Positions 14,569-24,228 are shown, counted from the stretch's first letter. The stretch: DNA of 64,000 nucleotides from Provencibacterium sp. (GCA_022793895.1 JAAWDS010000002.1:1-64000); one strand, 5' to 3'. Made by a program: numbers and translations. The notes: a model not told the origin generated them from the letters alone.

Positions 14569-15843
14569 TTATACATCCTCCTCAATTTTGCGGCATTCCA
14601 AATAGAACCGCTTGTCCCAGGCGTGGCCCATCGAAAAGGTTTTGCGGGTAAGCGCTCCGTCGATCAGCACCGTTTTGAAAAACTCGTTTTTATCGATGGG
14701 CGGCAGCAGGAACCCCAAATGGCCCTGTTCGCGGGAAAGCTGCTCTACCACCTCATCGCCGTGTATGTAATCGCAATGGCCGCCAAATTCGCGGGCGTAG
14801 TCATCCAGAAAGTTTTGCAGCGAGCCCACCGCCATGCTGGAGGATGGGGCGCCGATGCGGATGGTCTCCCGGCTCCCGTCCCGGACGAGGGTAAAGGCTT
14901 GCGCATTCTCCGCCGCCGCTTTTTCCCCTTCGGTCTGGAGATAGTCCCGCATTTTTCCTAAGAAATGAACGCGGTCTATTCCAAAAACAATGCGGTGAAT
15001 CGGCTCAAAGTCCAACGAAGGCTCATGGAGATTGACCAGCTCCACCAGCGCATACCGCGCCGGATGGTTTTCCATGGCCTGCTCGCCGTACTGTGCGCAC
15101 AGGCGGTTATAGCACTCTTTGGCGCTGGCCAGGGAGTGGTTCCCATCCCCAACGGCGAACAGGAGGGGCGGAGCCTCTATCCCATACCGATCATGGAAGC
15201 GGCTGGGATCGGCCAACGCCTCCAGGGCGGCTTCCAACTGTCCGGCGGCCTGCGGGTCGAGCCGCCAGCCGGCGATCGATCCACTGTCCATCATCAGAGG
15301 GAAATCATAGAGCTTGTCCATCCGCTCCCGGTTTTCGGTCAGCGGGGAGAGAACGGAGTGGGCTGGATCGTCGAAGAGCACCATCACATGGGGAGACTCT
15401 AGGACGCCGCCCTTGCGGATCGCAACGCGCGGCGGGATCCGTTCGAGAACGGTCGCTTCGGTCGCGCGGACGGGGGAGGCGGAGCGTTTGGCATAGTCAT
15501 AGGCCTTCAGATCCAGCTTCCCGATGATTCCGCGGCGAACGCGCCCGTCGCGCAGGGTGCGCTCGATATAGAGGTAGCTGTTGGGAATGCAGCCGAACAC
15601 CCCATCCTCCAGATAGCGCGCCATGGTTTGGTGCACCTTTTGAATGCGCCCTTCCAGATCCCCGGCGTTCAGCGCGCTCTCCGGAACGATGAGATGCAGG
15701 GCGCTAGGCGCATCCTGTACGATACCGGCGACCTTTTGCCAATAGTCCGGCTGGCTGGTAAATTGATCGCAGGCGACTACCGAAAAACGTTCCCGATAGG
15801 AGGGCTTGGGAATGAGTAGATCCGCGGGTGAGATGATTTTCAT
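14569..15843 (-). CDS. DUF1015 family protein
   Basis: A 424-aa cytosolic protein of the widespread DUF1015 family (some members are annotated as SpoOJ/ParB-like without proof). Landmarks are SVVACDQFTSQPDYW near the N terminus, the FAVGDGNHSLASAKECY segment that carries the family GDGNHR/S-type motif, and an HGDEV segment near the C terminus. The biochemical function is unknown. It lies upstream of an AEC transporter with which it is tightly linked, so a role in organic-acid or amino-acid metabolism is possible. The start at 15843 follows GGAAAGGA. Confidence 0.85.
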   Translation of the reverse strand: MKIISPADLLIPKPSYRERFSVVACDQFTSQPDYWQKVAGIVQDAPSALHLIVPESALNAGDLEGRIQKVHQTMARYLEDGVFGCIPNSYLYIERTLRDGRVRRGIIGKLDLKAYDYAKRSASPVRATEATVLERIPPRVAIRKGGVLESPHVMVLFDDPAHSVLSPLTENRERMDKLYDFPLMMDSGSIAGWRLDPQAAGQLEAALEALADPSRFHDRYGIEAPPLLFAVGDGNHSLASAKECYNRLCAQYGEQAMENHPARYALVELVNLHEPSLDFEPIHRIVFGIDRVHFLGKMRDYLQTEGEKAAAENAQAFTLVRDGSRETIRIGAPSSSMAVGSLQNFLDDYAREFGGHCDYIHGDEVVEQLSREQGHLGFLLPPIDKNEFFKTVLIDGALTRKTFSMGHAWDKRFYLECRKIEEDV

Positions 15844-15898
15844 AGGTTATTTCATCCTTTCCTTTCTACGTAGCGGCGCCGGCCGGATAAGCTCAGGC

Positions 15899-16816
15899 TT
15901 AGGGGAGCTGGTTCAGATAGTTGGCGGCTAGGGTCGCCGCAACAGCGCCGTCGGCGGTAGCGGTGACAATCTGGCGCAGCGGCTTTTTCCGACTGTCGCC
16001 CGCGACAAAAACGCCGGGGAGCGGCGTAGCGCAGTCCTCGCCCGCGACAAAATAACCGTCCTCGGTCAGCGGGAGCTGCCCGCGGTAGAGGCTGTTGTCC
16101 GGCTGCACGCCGATGGCGACGAAAACGCCGCTGAGATTCAGCAGCTCCTCCTCGCCTGTCTGGGGGTTTTGCAGCCGGATCCCCTGAACGGCTTTGTCCC
16201 CCAGGATTTCGGTGACAACCCGGTTCAGGTGCAGATGGATGTTCTCCCGCTTGTGAACCGCATCCTGAAGGATGGGGACAGCGCGGAAGCCTTCCCGCCG
16301 GTGGATGAGGTGGACGGCCGTGCACTGATTGGAGAGGAAAAGAGCGTCTTCCAGCGCGGTGTTTCCGCCGCCGACGATGGCGGTCTCCTTGTTTTTGTAA
16401 AAAGCGCCGTCGCAGGTGGCGCAATAGCTGACCCCGCGGCCGTTGAGCCGTTCCTCGCCGGGGCAGCCGATTTTGCGGCGTTTTGCGCCGTTGGCGATGA
16501 TCACCGCCCGCGTCTCCAGCGTCCCGCTGGGGGTGACGAGCTTTTTCACCTCTTCCCGCAGCGAGCAGGAGAGGAGCGGCTCAAACCGGATCTCCGCCCC
16601 CAGCGCCGAGGCTTGTTGGTAGAGGTTTACGGCGAGATCGGTTCCGGCAATGGAATCCACCCCCGGATAATTTTCCACCACCGAGGTGGTCGCAACCTGC
16701 CCGCCATAGATGTTTTCTTCCAGAACCACCGCGCCATAGCCGGCGCGGCGCGCATAGATAGCCGCCGTTAGTCCGGCGGGACCCGCGCCGACGATAATCA
16801 TGCTCTCTTGTGCCAT
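15899..16816 (-). CDS. trxB: Thioredoxin reductase
   Basis: A 305-aa FAD flavoprotein that reduces thioredoxin with NADPH. It has the N-terminal FAD site GAGPAGLTAAIYARRAG, the redox-active CATC (Cys132, Cys135), the NADPH-binding GGGNTALEDALFL, and the C-terminal FAD motif VFVAGDSR (GD as in the family). Length is normal. The start ATG 16816 follows GGGGGATG. A good promoter sits about 75 nt upstream. Its likely substrate is the thioredoxin encoded 3.3 kb away on the other strand. Confidence 0.95.
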   Translation of the reverse strand: MAQESMIIVGAGPAGLTAAIYARRAGYGAVVLEENIYGGQVATTSVVENYPGVDSIAGTDLAVNLYQQASALGAEIRFEPLLSCSLREEVKKLVTPSGTLETRAVIIANGAKRRKIGCPGEERLNGRGVSYCATCDGAFYKNKETAIVGGGNTALEDALFLSNQCTAVHLIHRREGFRAVPILQDAVHKRENIHLHLNRVVTEILGDKAVQGIRLQNPQTGEEELLNLSGVFVAIGVQPDNSLYRGQLPLTEDGYFVAGEDCATPLPGVFVAGDSRKKPLRQIVTATADGAVAATLAANYLNQLP

Positions 16817-16892
16817 TTATACATCCCCCAATTGCTGCAAAAATAAGCCGCCGGACCGGGCCGGACGGCAGAAGGATCGGCTTTTCCCTACT

Positions 16893-16921
16893 ATCATACA
16901 AAAAATCGGAAATAAATGCAA
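16893..16921 (-). promoter_or_regulatory. Predicted sigma-A promoter of trxB
   Basis: On the minus strand, TTGCAT (16921-16916), 17-bp spacer, TATGAT (16898-16893); predicted start near 16886. Confidence 0.65.
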
Positions 16922-16928
16922 CTGCCGC

Positions 16929-17225
16929 CTAACCGTTTCTTCTCCGGAAGCCGCCCCAACGCCCTGGGTTGCAGGCAGGGCCGGAACCGAAATCACAATC
17001 CACCAGAACAATATCATCTCCGATGCTTTTAATATTGCACCATTTAATCACAATATCCTCCTCCCGGCCGAACAACCCGAAGAAGCGGGGCCGTCCATAG
17101 ATCACGATGGCCACCACGCAGGCATTCTGCGTGTCGATATCCAGATCGCACACACAGCCCAGCCGCCGCCCATCGTGGATATTGATGACGTCCTTATAGC
17201 GCAGATCGCACATTCTGCAAATCAA
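16929..17225 (-). CDS. YlmC/YmxH family PRC-barrel sporulation protein
   Basis: A 98-aa single PRC-barrel protein with the family opening CDLRYKDVINIHDGRRLG and a CDLDIDTxN strand. Members are widespread in endospore formers and annotated as sporulation proteins, but the molecular role is unknown. A TTG start at 17225 lies 8 nt after AAGGGGG; an ATG at 17213 gives a 94-aa product but is farther from that site. The basic Gly-rich C terminus (GRWGGFRRRNG) is typical of some homologues. It lies between the helicase operon and trxB, all on the minus strand. Confidence 0.8.
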   Translation of the reverse strand: MICRMCDLRYKDVINIHDGRRLGCVCDLDIDTQNACVVAIVIYGRPRFFGLFGREEDIVIKWCNIKSIGDDIVLVDCDFGSGPACNPGRWGGFRRRNG

Positions 17226-17334
17226 TCAAAGCGCCCCCTTTTTAGTGAGAAACCGATGCTTCCGTTTCTAAAACCTATGCCGGACGCTGAAAAAATAACA
17301 CCGCATAAGGGATAAAATCCAAGGGAGGAAGCGT

Positions 17335-19683
17335 TTAACCGTCCGGTTCCTCCGCCCAGAAGGCCCGCAGGCGTTCCTCCAGCTCGGCAGCCGAGCGGAC
17401 GCCGGCAATTTCCTTCCAGTGATCCGGGAAAAGGCTGCTGTAAGCGGCAGAACGAAAACGGCTATCGATGAGCAGCACAACGCCGCGATCGGTTTCGCTG
17501 CGGACCACCCGCCCGGCGGCTTGCAGCACCTTGTTCATGCCGGGGAAGCGGTAAGCGAAATCAAAGCCGCCCGCTCCCTCGCTATCATAATACCGGCGCA
17601 GCGCTTCCGGCTGCGGGCCTATCTGCGGAAGGCCAACGCCTACCACCGCCGCGCCGATGAGCCGATCGCCGCGCAGATCGATTCCTTCCGAATAGATCCC
17701 GCCGAGCACGCAGAAGCCGCAGAGGGTCCCGAAAGGGTTGGCGGAAAAACGGGAGAGAAAACGCTCGCGCTCTTGCTCCTCCATCGAAGGGCTTTGCAGG
17801 ATGGTCTCTATCTCCGGCCAACGCGCCTGAAACTGCGCATAGGCCGCGTGCAGATAGGAGTAGGAGGGGAAGAAGAAAAGATAGTTCCCTTCCTGAGCGG
17901 CGGCGAGGGCATGCAGCAGCGCGACCAGCTCAGGCAGGCTTGCGGCGCGATCGCTGTATTTTACGCTTATCCCATCGGCCCGCAGCAAACAAAGCCGCTT
18001 TGGATCGAAGGGGGAGGGCAGGCGGTATTGCTTCGCCTTTTCGGTCCCGCCGAGCACCGAGGCGAAGTAACCGGCCGGGGCCAGCGTTGCCGAAAAGAGG
18101 ACGGCGGCCCGTCCGGTTTCCAACGCGCCGTCCACCTGCCGGGAGGGGTCGAGGCAGAAGAGCCGGAGCGTTCCCCCCGCTTCCTCTGAGGAAAACAGGG
18201 CGGCGTAGCGCGCATCGAACCATTCGCAAACCTGCAAGAAAAACAGAAGGTTCCATGCGCATTCCAACACATCCGGCCGCAGCGGGGAGGAACGGTTTCC
18301 GGCAAGCCACTCTTCCATCCGTTCGCTCGCTTTGCGGGCGGCGCGCAGGAGCTCCTCCGGGAGCTTCTCAAGGGTCCGCTCCTTCTCCCCGCTTTCCGCG
18401 CACTGCTTGGAAAGCTGGTAGAGGGCGGCGGAGAGCTTGCCCAGCGGCCCGGTCAGCAGCCGTTGGCCTTTGGCGGCCCGCTTGAGGGCGTTCAGCTCGC
18501 TGCGGCATAGGAGCGCGGAATACATCTCCCGCGCCCGATCCACCAGATTGTGCGCTTCGTCGATGAGATAAACATGGTCGTTCTTTTCGGAAAAGAAACG
18601 CTTTAGCTTGACCACCGGGTCGAAGAGATAGTTATAGTCGCAGATAACAACATCGCACCACTCGGCCAATTCGAGCGAAAACTCATAGGGACAGAGCCGG
18701 TGTTCCTCCGCAAGCGCTTCGACCGTTTCACGGGTGAAGCGGTCGGCGCTTTGAATCGAGCGGTAGAGCGCGTCTTGCAGCCGGTCATAATAGCCGTCGG
18801 CCAGGGGGCAGGCTTCCGGGTTGCAGTCCGGGCTCTCCAGCCGGCAGAGCTTGCCCTTGGCGGTTAGGACGATGGACTTCAGCCGCATCCCCTGGCGGTA
18901 CATCGGTTCAAGCGCATCCAGGGCGGCCTGCCGGGTAACGGTTTTGGCGGTGAGATAAAAAATGTGGCCGGTCAAGCCTTCTCCCATCGCTTTGAGGGAA
19001 GGGAAAAGCGAGGAGACGGTTTTTCCAATGCCGGTCGGAGCCTGGCAGAAGAGCCGTCCCTCCGCCTGAATGGTCCGGTAGACGGCCGCCGCCATTTCGC
19101 GCTGTCCGGGCCGGTACTGCGCATAGGGGAAGCGCAGCGCGCCCAGCGTTCCGGTACGGGTCTCTATCCATTCGCTGCGTAGCCGGGCCCAGCGCAGGTA
19201 GTTTTTCAGAAGCTCCAGGTAGAACCGTTCAAGCTCCTCCGAGGTATAGCGCCGGATATAGGCGACAATCTCCTCGCTGTCCACCTGAAAATAGGTGAGG
19301 CGGACCGAAATTTCCCCGGCCGGGTTCTGCTTCCGCCAAAAATGGGCGTAGCACATCGCCTGGCCCCAATGGGCGCTACAGAAATTTTCGGTAATCAGCT
19401 CCAGGGGCGCGGCGGTAGTTTTGATTTCATCAATCACCGGGCCGTTTTCGTCGAAAAAAACGCCGTCCGCCCGGCCTTCGACATGGAACAGAAACCCCTC
19501 TACTTCGGTCTCATCGGCGAGGGATACCTCCTTCTGGTAGCCTTCGCCCGCTTCCTTTTGGAGCCTGCGGTGGATGCGCGCGCCTTCCGCCAGACGATCG
19601 GATCCGCCATAGCGGTTATCGAGACTGCCGGAGCACATCAGAAATTCAACCAGTTTGCGGACGGACAATCGAACCTCCGGCAT
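17335..19683 (-). CDS. DinG/XPD-like Fe-S helicase with N-terminal PD-(D/E)XK nuclease domain
   Basis: A 782-aa superfamily 2 helicase. The N-terminal 170 residues resemble Cas4/RecB-type nucleases (D73 in RADG, then E86-x-K88 in IDEIKTT). The helicase has Walker A PTGIGKT (216-222), four cysteines (280, 287, 292, 331) in the position of the Fe-S cluster domain of DinG/XPD, DEAH (375-378), and a C-terminal motif VI-like QAAGRVVRSETDRG. It should unwind DNA in repair or recombination. It starts at ATG 19683 after AAAGGAG, 15 nt after sbcC, in an sbcD-sbcC-helicase operon, which supports a role in double-strand break processing. A similar architecture is widespread in Clostridia. Confidence 0.88.
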   Translation of the reverse strand: MPEVRLSVRKLVEFLMCSGSLDNRYGGSDRLAEGARIHRRLQKEAGEGYQKEVSLADETEVEGFLFHVEGRADGVFFDENGPVIDEIKTTAAPLELITENFCSAHWGQAMCYAHFWRKQNPAGEISVRLTYFQVDSEEIVAYIRRYTSEELERFYLELLKNYLRWARLRSEWIETRTGTLGALRFPYAQYRPGQREMAAAVYRTIQAEGRLFCQAPTGIGKTVSSLFPSLKAMGEGLTGHIFYLTAKTVTRQAALDALEPMYRQGMRLKSIVLTAKGKLCRLESPDCNPEACPLADGYYDRLQDALYRSIQSADRFTRETVEALAEEHRLCPYEFSLELAEWCDVVICDYNYLFDPVVKLKRFFSEKNDHVYLIDEAHNLVDRAREMYSALLCRSELNALKRAAKGQRLLTGPLGKLSAALYQLSKQCAESGEKERTLEKLPEELLRAARKASERMEEWLAGNRSSPLRPDVLECAWNLLFFLQVCEWFDARYAALFSSEEAGGTLRLFCLDPSRQVDGALETGRAAVLFSATLAPAGYFASVLGGTEKAKQYRLPSPFDPKRLCLLRADGISVKYSDRAASLPELVALLHALAAAQEGNYLFFFPSYSYLHAAYAQFQARWPEIETILQSPSMEEQERERFLSRFSANPFGTLCGFCVLGGIYSEGIDLRGDRLIGAAVVGVGLPQIGPQPEALRRYYDSEGAGGFDFAYRFPGMNKVLQAAGRVVRSETDRGVVLLIDSRFRSAAYSSLFPDHWKEIAGVRSAAELEERLRAFWAEEPDG

Positions 19684-19698
19684 GGCGTTCTCCTTTCC

Positions 19699-22656
19699 TT
19701 AACTTCCGGCGCTGACCCGGATCTGGGATCCGTCCGGCGACGGCGTTATGAGTATCTTTCCAGAAATCATGCTTTGCAGCTCAGGCACATGGGAGATGAT
19801 CCCGATCATCCGGCCGCTCTGGCGCAGGGTCAGCAGCGTTTCCACGGCATTTTCCAGGGCGCGCGGATCCAAGGTCCCGAACCCCTCGTCGATAAACAGC
19901 GCGTCGATCCAAACGCTTCCGCAGCTAGCGGATACGACGTCCGCCATTCCCAGCGCGAGAGAGAGCGAAGCCTGAAAGCTCTCGCCGCCCGACAGGGTGC
20001 CGACATGGCGGGTCTTACCGGTATAACCGTCGAGAACCTCTAGTTCCAGTCCAGTGGTGGAGATATAGGAGGAGCGCCCTTCCCGGCGCAGGAAGCAGTA
20101 GCGTCCCTGGGACATCCGGCGCAGGTGGGGATTGGCCACCCGGATGATATCGTCGAAATACCGGCCGAGGACATAGCGCTCAAAGGTCAGCTTCTGCGGG
20201 TTGTTCCCTCCCGCAATGGCGGCCAGCGCGCCGATCTCCTGATAGGCGGCGTCCAACCGGAGTCCCTCTTGCGCCATGCTTTGGCTCCTTGCCAGAACGG
20301 CGCGGTTTTGCGTGAGGCGGGCATGGAGAACATCCCGCTGCTGGGATACCGTTTCCCGCTCCTGCAAAAGCGCCTGACGGCGGGCGCCAAGGCTTTCCAG
20401 ATCGGGCGGCTGCCGCCCCTCCAGTTGTTTTTCAAGCAGGGAGAGCTGGGAACGCAGCCCATTCTCCCGTTTTTCCTCATCGGCCAGGGTGCGGCGCGCA
20501 GCCTCCAGAGAATCCAACGCTCCAAGCGCCTCCTCATAATCCCCTTCATCCTGAAAGGGGCTGGCGGCGATCGCTTGCCGGTAGGCGGCTTCACTCTGGG
20601 CGCGCGCTTTGGCGGCGGCTTGAAGCGCTTCGGCGGTTTGAAGCCCCTGCTCCTTCAGCGCTTCTACCTTACCGGCCAGCGTTATCCGTTCGTTGGCAAG
20701 CCGGTCGGCACGTTCCAGCCGTCCGGCCCGCTGCCTTCCCAACTGTTCCCGCTTCGCCTTGACCTCCTCTTGGGAGCGCAGCACGCCCAGCGAGACGGAA
20801 AGGGCTTCCTCCTCGCGGCGAAGGGATAGGAGCTCGGCCTCCGCCTGGGCGCGCTTGGCGGCAAGCTCCATCCGGCTGCGCTGAAGATACTCCCGATCAA
20901 AGTAGCGCGGATGCCCCACCCGTGAAAGCTCCGAAAGAGAGGCTATCTGCCGCTCCGCCTGGAGGTATTGCGTTTCCAGCGCCTTTTCCTCTTCTTGGTA
21001 AGAGGCCAGCAGCGCGTAAAGCGGAGCCTCCTCCCGCGGTGCGCCATCCAGCTCCAACAGCTTTACGGCGGCTTCAAACGCCGCTTCGGCGCTTTTGGCG
21101 GCAGCCAGATCGGCCTCCCGCGCCCGGCGAAGCCGTTCCAGCGCGTCCTCGCTGATCGACTGGTCCGGCGCAGGGGCGGGAGAAGGATGAGAGGTAGAGC
21201 CGCAGACAGGGCAGGGGACGCCGGCTTTTAGCCTGCGTGCGATGAGGCCCGCCTGGGCATCTAAAAAGGCGCTGTAGCTTTGCCGGTAGCGGATGTCTGA
21301 GCCGGAGAATTTTTGAGCGGCGGCTTTGGCCGCTTGGGCGTGTGAAAGCGCCGATTGGCAGCGCTCCCGCTGTAGCGAAAGCTGATCCCGCTGCTCCTTC
21401 AGAGCGGCGCGGGCTTGTAGCCGTTCGATGAGCTCCTCATGCCGCCGGCTGAGGGCGAGCGCTTTCTCCGCTTCCGAACGCTGCTGGGCGGCCTTTGCGT
21501 GCCGCTCCAACTGTTCCAGCAGCAGATCCAGTTGAAGGGCTTCCTTTTCGAGCGCCTCTGCTTCGGCGCGCAGGGAGGGAATCTCCTTTTCCGCTTGAGC
21601 AGCGCCCAGGAGCGCCCGGTCTGCCTCTTGCAGCTGGATAGAGAGGTTTTCTTTCCTTTGCCGCAGCCGTTCCCATTCTTCACCGGCGCGGCGGAAAAGG
21701 AGGGCCTGCGGCTGAACCTGCCGCGCAGCTTCTCCCCGGCGGACGGCCTGCGCAAGCGCCTCCCGGCGGGGCTTGTCCCTTCCGCAGAGCTTCAGTTGAT
21801 CGGAAAGGCGGCCGCGCAGGGCGAACTGTTCCAAAAGAGTCCGCGCAGAATCCAAGTCGAGGGAGAGAAGCTCTTTGTCCAAATGGGCAAGCTGCGTATC
21901 CAGCTCGGAAAAGCGCTGCTGATCCTCTCCGATTTGGTTTTCTAAAAGCGCATGTAGCCGTTTGGTATCGGGAAATTCCCCCGCCAACACCGGCTCCAGC
22001 GCTTCGGGAGCGGCAAGGGCCGCTGAACGGGCGTTTCCAAGCAGCAGATGGACGTTCTGTTCCCGCTCCTTTTTGAGAGCGAGCGCCTGGTCGCGCAGCT
22101 GCTCGGTAAAACGGCTGAAACGTCCGGTGGAGAAAATTTTGCGGAAGACGGCCTCTTTATCGCTGCTTTTCGATTGAAGCAGCCGCATGAAATCCCCCTG
22201 CGCCAGCATCACGATCTGACGGAACTGCTCGCGATCCATCCCCAGCAGTTGGCGGATGCGCGCGTTGACGGCCGGAACGCTGGAAAGAGGCTTTTCACCG
22301 CCCTCCAGCTCGGCGCTTTCGGGGACGGCGCGTTTTTCATGGGTGCGCTTCGAGAGCCTGTCCTGCTTTGGCGTGCGGACAACGGTGTAGCGCTGGCCGC
22401 CGGTTTCAAAGGTAAAGGAAACGAAGCAGGTCTCTTCGTCGGGGGCATATTGGCTCTTGAGCGAATAGCTTTCGCGGGTGTCGCCGCTGGGGGAGCCGAA
22501 AAGGGCGAAAGAAACGGCGTCAAACAGGGTCGTTTTGCCGGCGCCGGTGGGGCCGGTCAGCAGAAAGATGCCGGCGCTTTCGAAAGCGGTAAAATCGATC
22601 CGCTGCTTTCCGGCGAAGGGGCCGAAGGCGCAGAGCGTGAGCGTTAAAGGTTTCAT
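19699..22656 (-). CDS. sbcC: Exonuclease subunit SbcC
   Basis: A 985-aa SMC-like ATPase that with SbcD cleaves hairpins and DNA ends. The N-terminal P loop is GPTGAGKT (35-42); two long coiled coils flank a zinc hook with CPVC in GVPCPVCGSTSHP; the C-terminal lobe has the signature LSGGES and Walker B region ALFIDEGFGTLD. Length is normal for the family. The ATG at 22656 follows AAAGGATAAAGATACC. sbcD ends 37 nt upstream and the helicase gene follows 15 nt downstream. Confidence 0.95.
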   Translation of the reverse strand: MKPLTLTLCAFGPFAGKQRIDFTAFESAGIFLLTGPTGAGKTTLFDAVSFALFGSPSGDTRESYSLKSQYAPDEETCFVSFTFETGGQRYTVVRTPKQDRLSKRTHEKRAVPESAELEGGEKPLSSVPAVNARIRQLLGMDREQFRQIVMLAQGDFMRLLQSKSSDKEAVFRKIFSTGRFSRFTEQLRDQALALKKEREQNVHLLLGNARSAALAAPEALEPVLAGEFPDTKRLHALLENQIGEDQQRFSELDTQLAHLDKELLSLDLDSARTLLEQFALRGRLSDQLKLCGRDKPRREALAQAVRRGEAARQVQPQALLFRRAGEEWERLRQRKENLSIQLQEADRALLGAAQAEKEIPSLRAEAEALEKEALQLDLLLEQLERHAKAAQQRSEAEKALALSRRHEELIERLQARAALKEQRDQLSLQRERCQSALSHAQAAKAAAQKFSGSDIRYRQSYSAFLDAQAGLIARRLKAGVPCPVCGSTSHPSPAPAPDQSISEDALERLRRAREADLAAAKSAEAAFEAAVKLLELDGAPREEAPLYALLASYQEEEKALETQYLQAERQIASLSELSRVGHPRYFDREYLQRSRMELAAKRAQAEAELLSLRREEEALSVSLGVLRSQEEVKAKREQLGRQRAGRLERADRLANERITLAGKVEALKEQGLQTAEALQAAAKARAQSEAAYRQAIAASPFQDEGDYEEALGALDSLEAARRTLADEEKRENGLRSQLSLLEKQLEGRQPPDLESLGARRQALLQERETVSQQRDVLHARLTQNRAVLARSQSMAQEGLRLDAAYQEIGALAAIAGGNNPQKLTFERYVLGRYFDDIIRVANPHLRRMSQGRYCFLRREGRSSYISTTGLELEVLDGYTGKTRHVGTLSGGESFQASLSLALGMADVVSASCGSVWIDALFIDEGFGTLDPRALENAVETLLTLRQSGRMIGIISHVPELQSMISGKILITPSPDGSQIRVSAGS

Positions 22657-22693
22657 GGTATCTTTATCCTTTCCCTTTTGTACAGGCGGACGC

Positions 22694-23851
22694 CTATTTC
22701 TCCGGTTCCAGGGGGCGGGACGCCTCCGCCGCGGAGAGGACGATCCGGCGGCGCGCTTCGGTCAGCTCCTGCCCGGTGATTTGCTGGTAAAAGCGTTCAA
22801 ACAGCGCTTCCACCGGCTCACTGGCTAAGGCTTCCCCGGCGGGTATGGCGGCCTCCTCTCCCTGAGGGGCGGTAAATTGTAGGCCCAGGATGTTTGGAAA
22901 AACCGCGCGCAGCTTCTGGAGAGCGAAAAGAACCGCTTCATCGCCCAAGATGTTGGCATAGACATAATCATCCAAGCTTTCTCCGCCCTGGTTGCGGGGA
23001 TCTAGCAGCTGTTCAAAGTCCCCTTCGATTACCCGGACGTCCCTGCGCGGGCGGTAAGCGCGTTCACTGACGGCGATCTCGCCGCCGCGCCCGATTTCTA
23101 GGACAGTGACGGATTTGCGCTGGCGGGCTTCGGAGAGGGAATATTTGAGGGGGGAGCCGGCATAGCGCGCGTTGCTGCCTGCGCGCTGGGGAGCGTGCAG
23201 GTGGCCAAGGGCCACATAGCCGTAGCCTTCGGCATGCCGCAGGTCCATGGCGTCCACCGCTCCGACGGATAGCTCTGATTTGGAAAAGAGCGGTTCGCCG
23301 CTTTCTCCCGTTTTCAGAAAGAAGCCGTGCGCGGCCAGCAGGTGGAAGCTGGAGGGCTCCAACAGCGGGCGATCCTGTTCCATGAGGGCGGCGAACGCCT
23401 CGTCAAAGGAAGCGATTTCCTTCTCCGGGAAGAGCATGCGCACCTCGGCCGGAGTGAAGTAGGGGAGCAGATGGAAGGTGACGCGCACCCCGTCCTTTTC
23501 CAGCGGGAGATGGGCGCGCTGGGCGGCAGAGCCGCATAAGTGCAGCCCGCCCTCCTCCAACAGACGGCTGCAAAAGGAAAGGCGTTCGGCGGAGTCATGG
23601 TTTCCGGCAATCACATAGAGCGGGATCCGCTTTTTCAGCGCCAGATCGCAAAAGATCTCGTCGAGCAGCTCCACCGCCTGTGCGCTCGGAACGGCACGGT
23701 TATACAGATCGCCCGCGATTAGGATAGCATCCGCCTCCTCGGCGGCCGCCAGATCGGCCAGCCAATGCAGAAAAAGGCGTTGATCGTCAATGAGCGGATA
23801 GTCGAACAGCGTCCGGCCGATGTGCCAATCGGCGGTATGGATGATTTTCAT
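22694..23851 (-). CDS. sbcD: Exonuclease subunit SbcD
   Basis: A 385-aa calcineurin-like phosphoesterase of the Mre11 family, the nuclease partner of SbcC. Metal-binding motifs are visible: DWH near the start (Asp8, His10), AGDLYN, AGNHDS, and later AAHG and GHLH. The ATG at 23851 gives the family N terminus MKIIHTADWHIG; the preceding TTG is less likely. AAAAAAGGAC lies 11 nt upstream. The 5' flank consists of the long hairpin of repeat copy R5, only about 28 nt upstream, so the repeat is within the sbcDC promoter/leader region. I see no clear promoter. Confidence 0.94.
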   Translation of the reverse strand: MKIIHTADWHIGRTLFDYPLIDDQRLFLHWLADLAAAEEADAILIAGDLYNRAVPSAQAVELLDEIFCDLALKKRIPLYVIAGNHDSAERLSFCSRLLEEGGLHLCGSAAQRAHLPLEKDGVRVTFHLLPYFTPAEVRMLFPEKEIASFDEAFAALMEQDRPLLEPSSFHLLAAHGFFLKTGESGEPLFSKSELSVGAVDAMDLRHAEGYGYVALGHLHAPQRAGSNARYAGSPLKYSLSEARQRKSVTVLEIGRGGEIAVSERAYRPRRDVRVIEGDFEQLLDPRNQGGESLDDYVYANILGDEAVLFALQKLRAVFPNILGLQFTAPQGEEAAIPAGEALASEPVEALFERFYQQITGQELTEARRRIVLSAAEASRPLEPEK

Positions 23852-23878
23852 CAAAACCCCGTCCTTTTTTCGTTTCGA

Positions 23879-24010
23879 AAGGATGTGATGACAAATACGT
23901 TGTGTTTGTCATCACATCCTTGGAAGAAGCTCTTTCGGACCAAGACGAGGGCCCGAATTTCACGCTGACCGCGCGAAACCGCAGCTTTTCCGGTTTCTGT
24001 AAGCCGGGAA
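23879..24010 (-). repeat. Structured intergenic repeat, copy R5 (opposite orientation, diverged)
   Basis: Most of the 377-nt gap between sbcD and the divergent membrane protein gene is this copy, inverted relative to R1-R4. The long hairpin comes first (AAGGATGTGATGACAAA at 23879-23895 with its complement at 23905-23921). It is followed by the reverse of the multi-arm core, recognisable by GCGCGAAACCGCAGCTTTTC (23971-23990) and CGGTTTCTGTAAGCCGG (23991-24007). The core has diverged, but the TTCGG/CCGAA arm still pairs where other copies have GGGGC/GCCCC. This copy is at divergent gene starts, so it is not simply a shared terminator. I see nothing clear in 24011-24228. Confidence 0.7.
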
Positions 24011-24228
24011 TGCGTTTTTACCGGTTTCTTATTTGAAACCTTCCGTTTCAGCCCAACGGTGAAAGGGGGCGGGCCTTCCGTCCGGCAGAAAATGAATAAC
24101 CGCCTTTGTCCCGCAAGGAGTACCTTCTCATTGTAGCGTGTTTAGAGGAAAAGGTAAAGTGCATAGATCCGGTTGTTTGCTCCCATAATACCGGATGAAT
24201 CCCAAATTTTGTCATCGGGAGGGACGGC

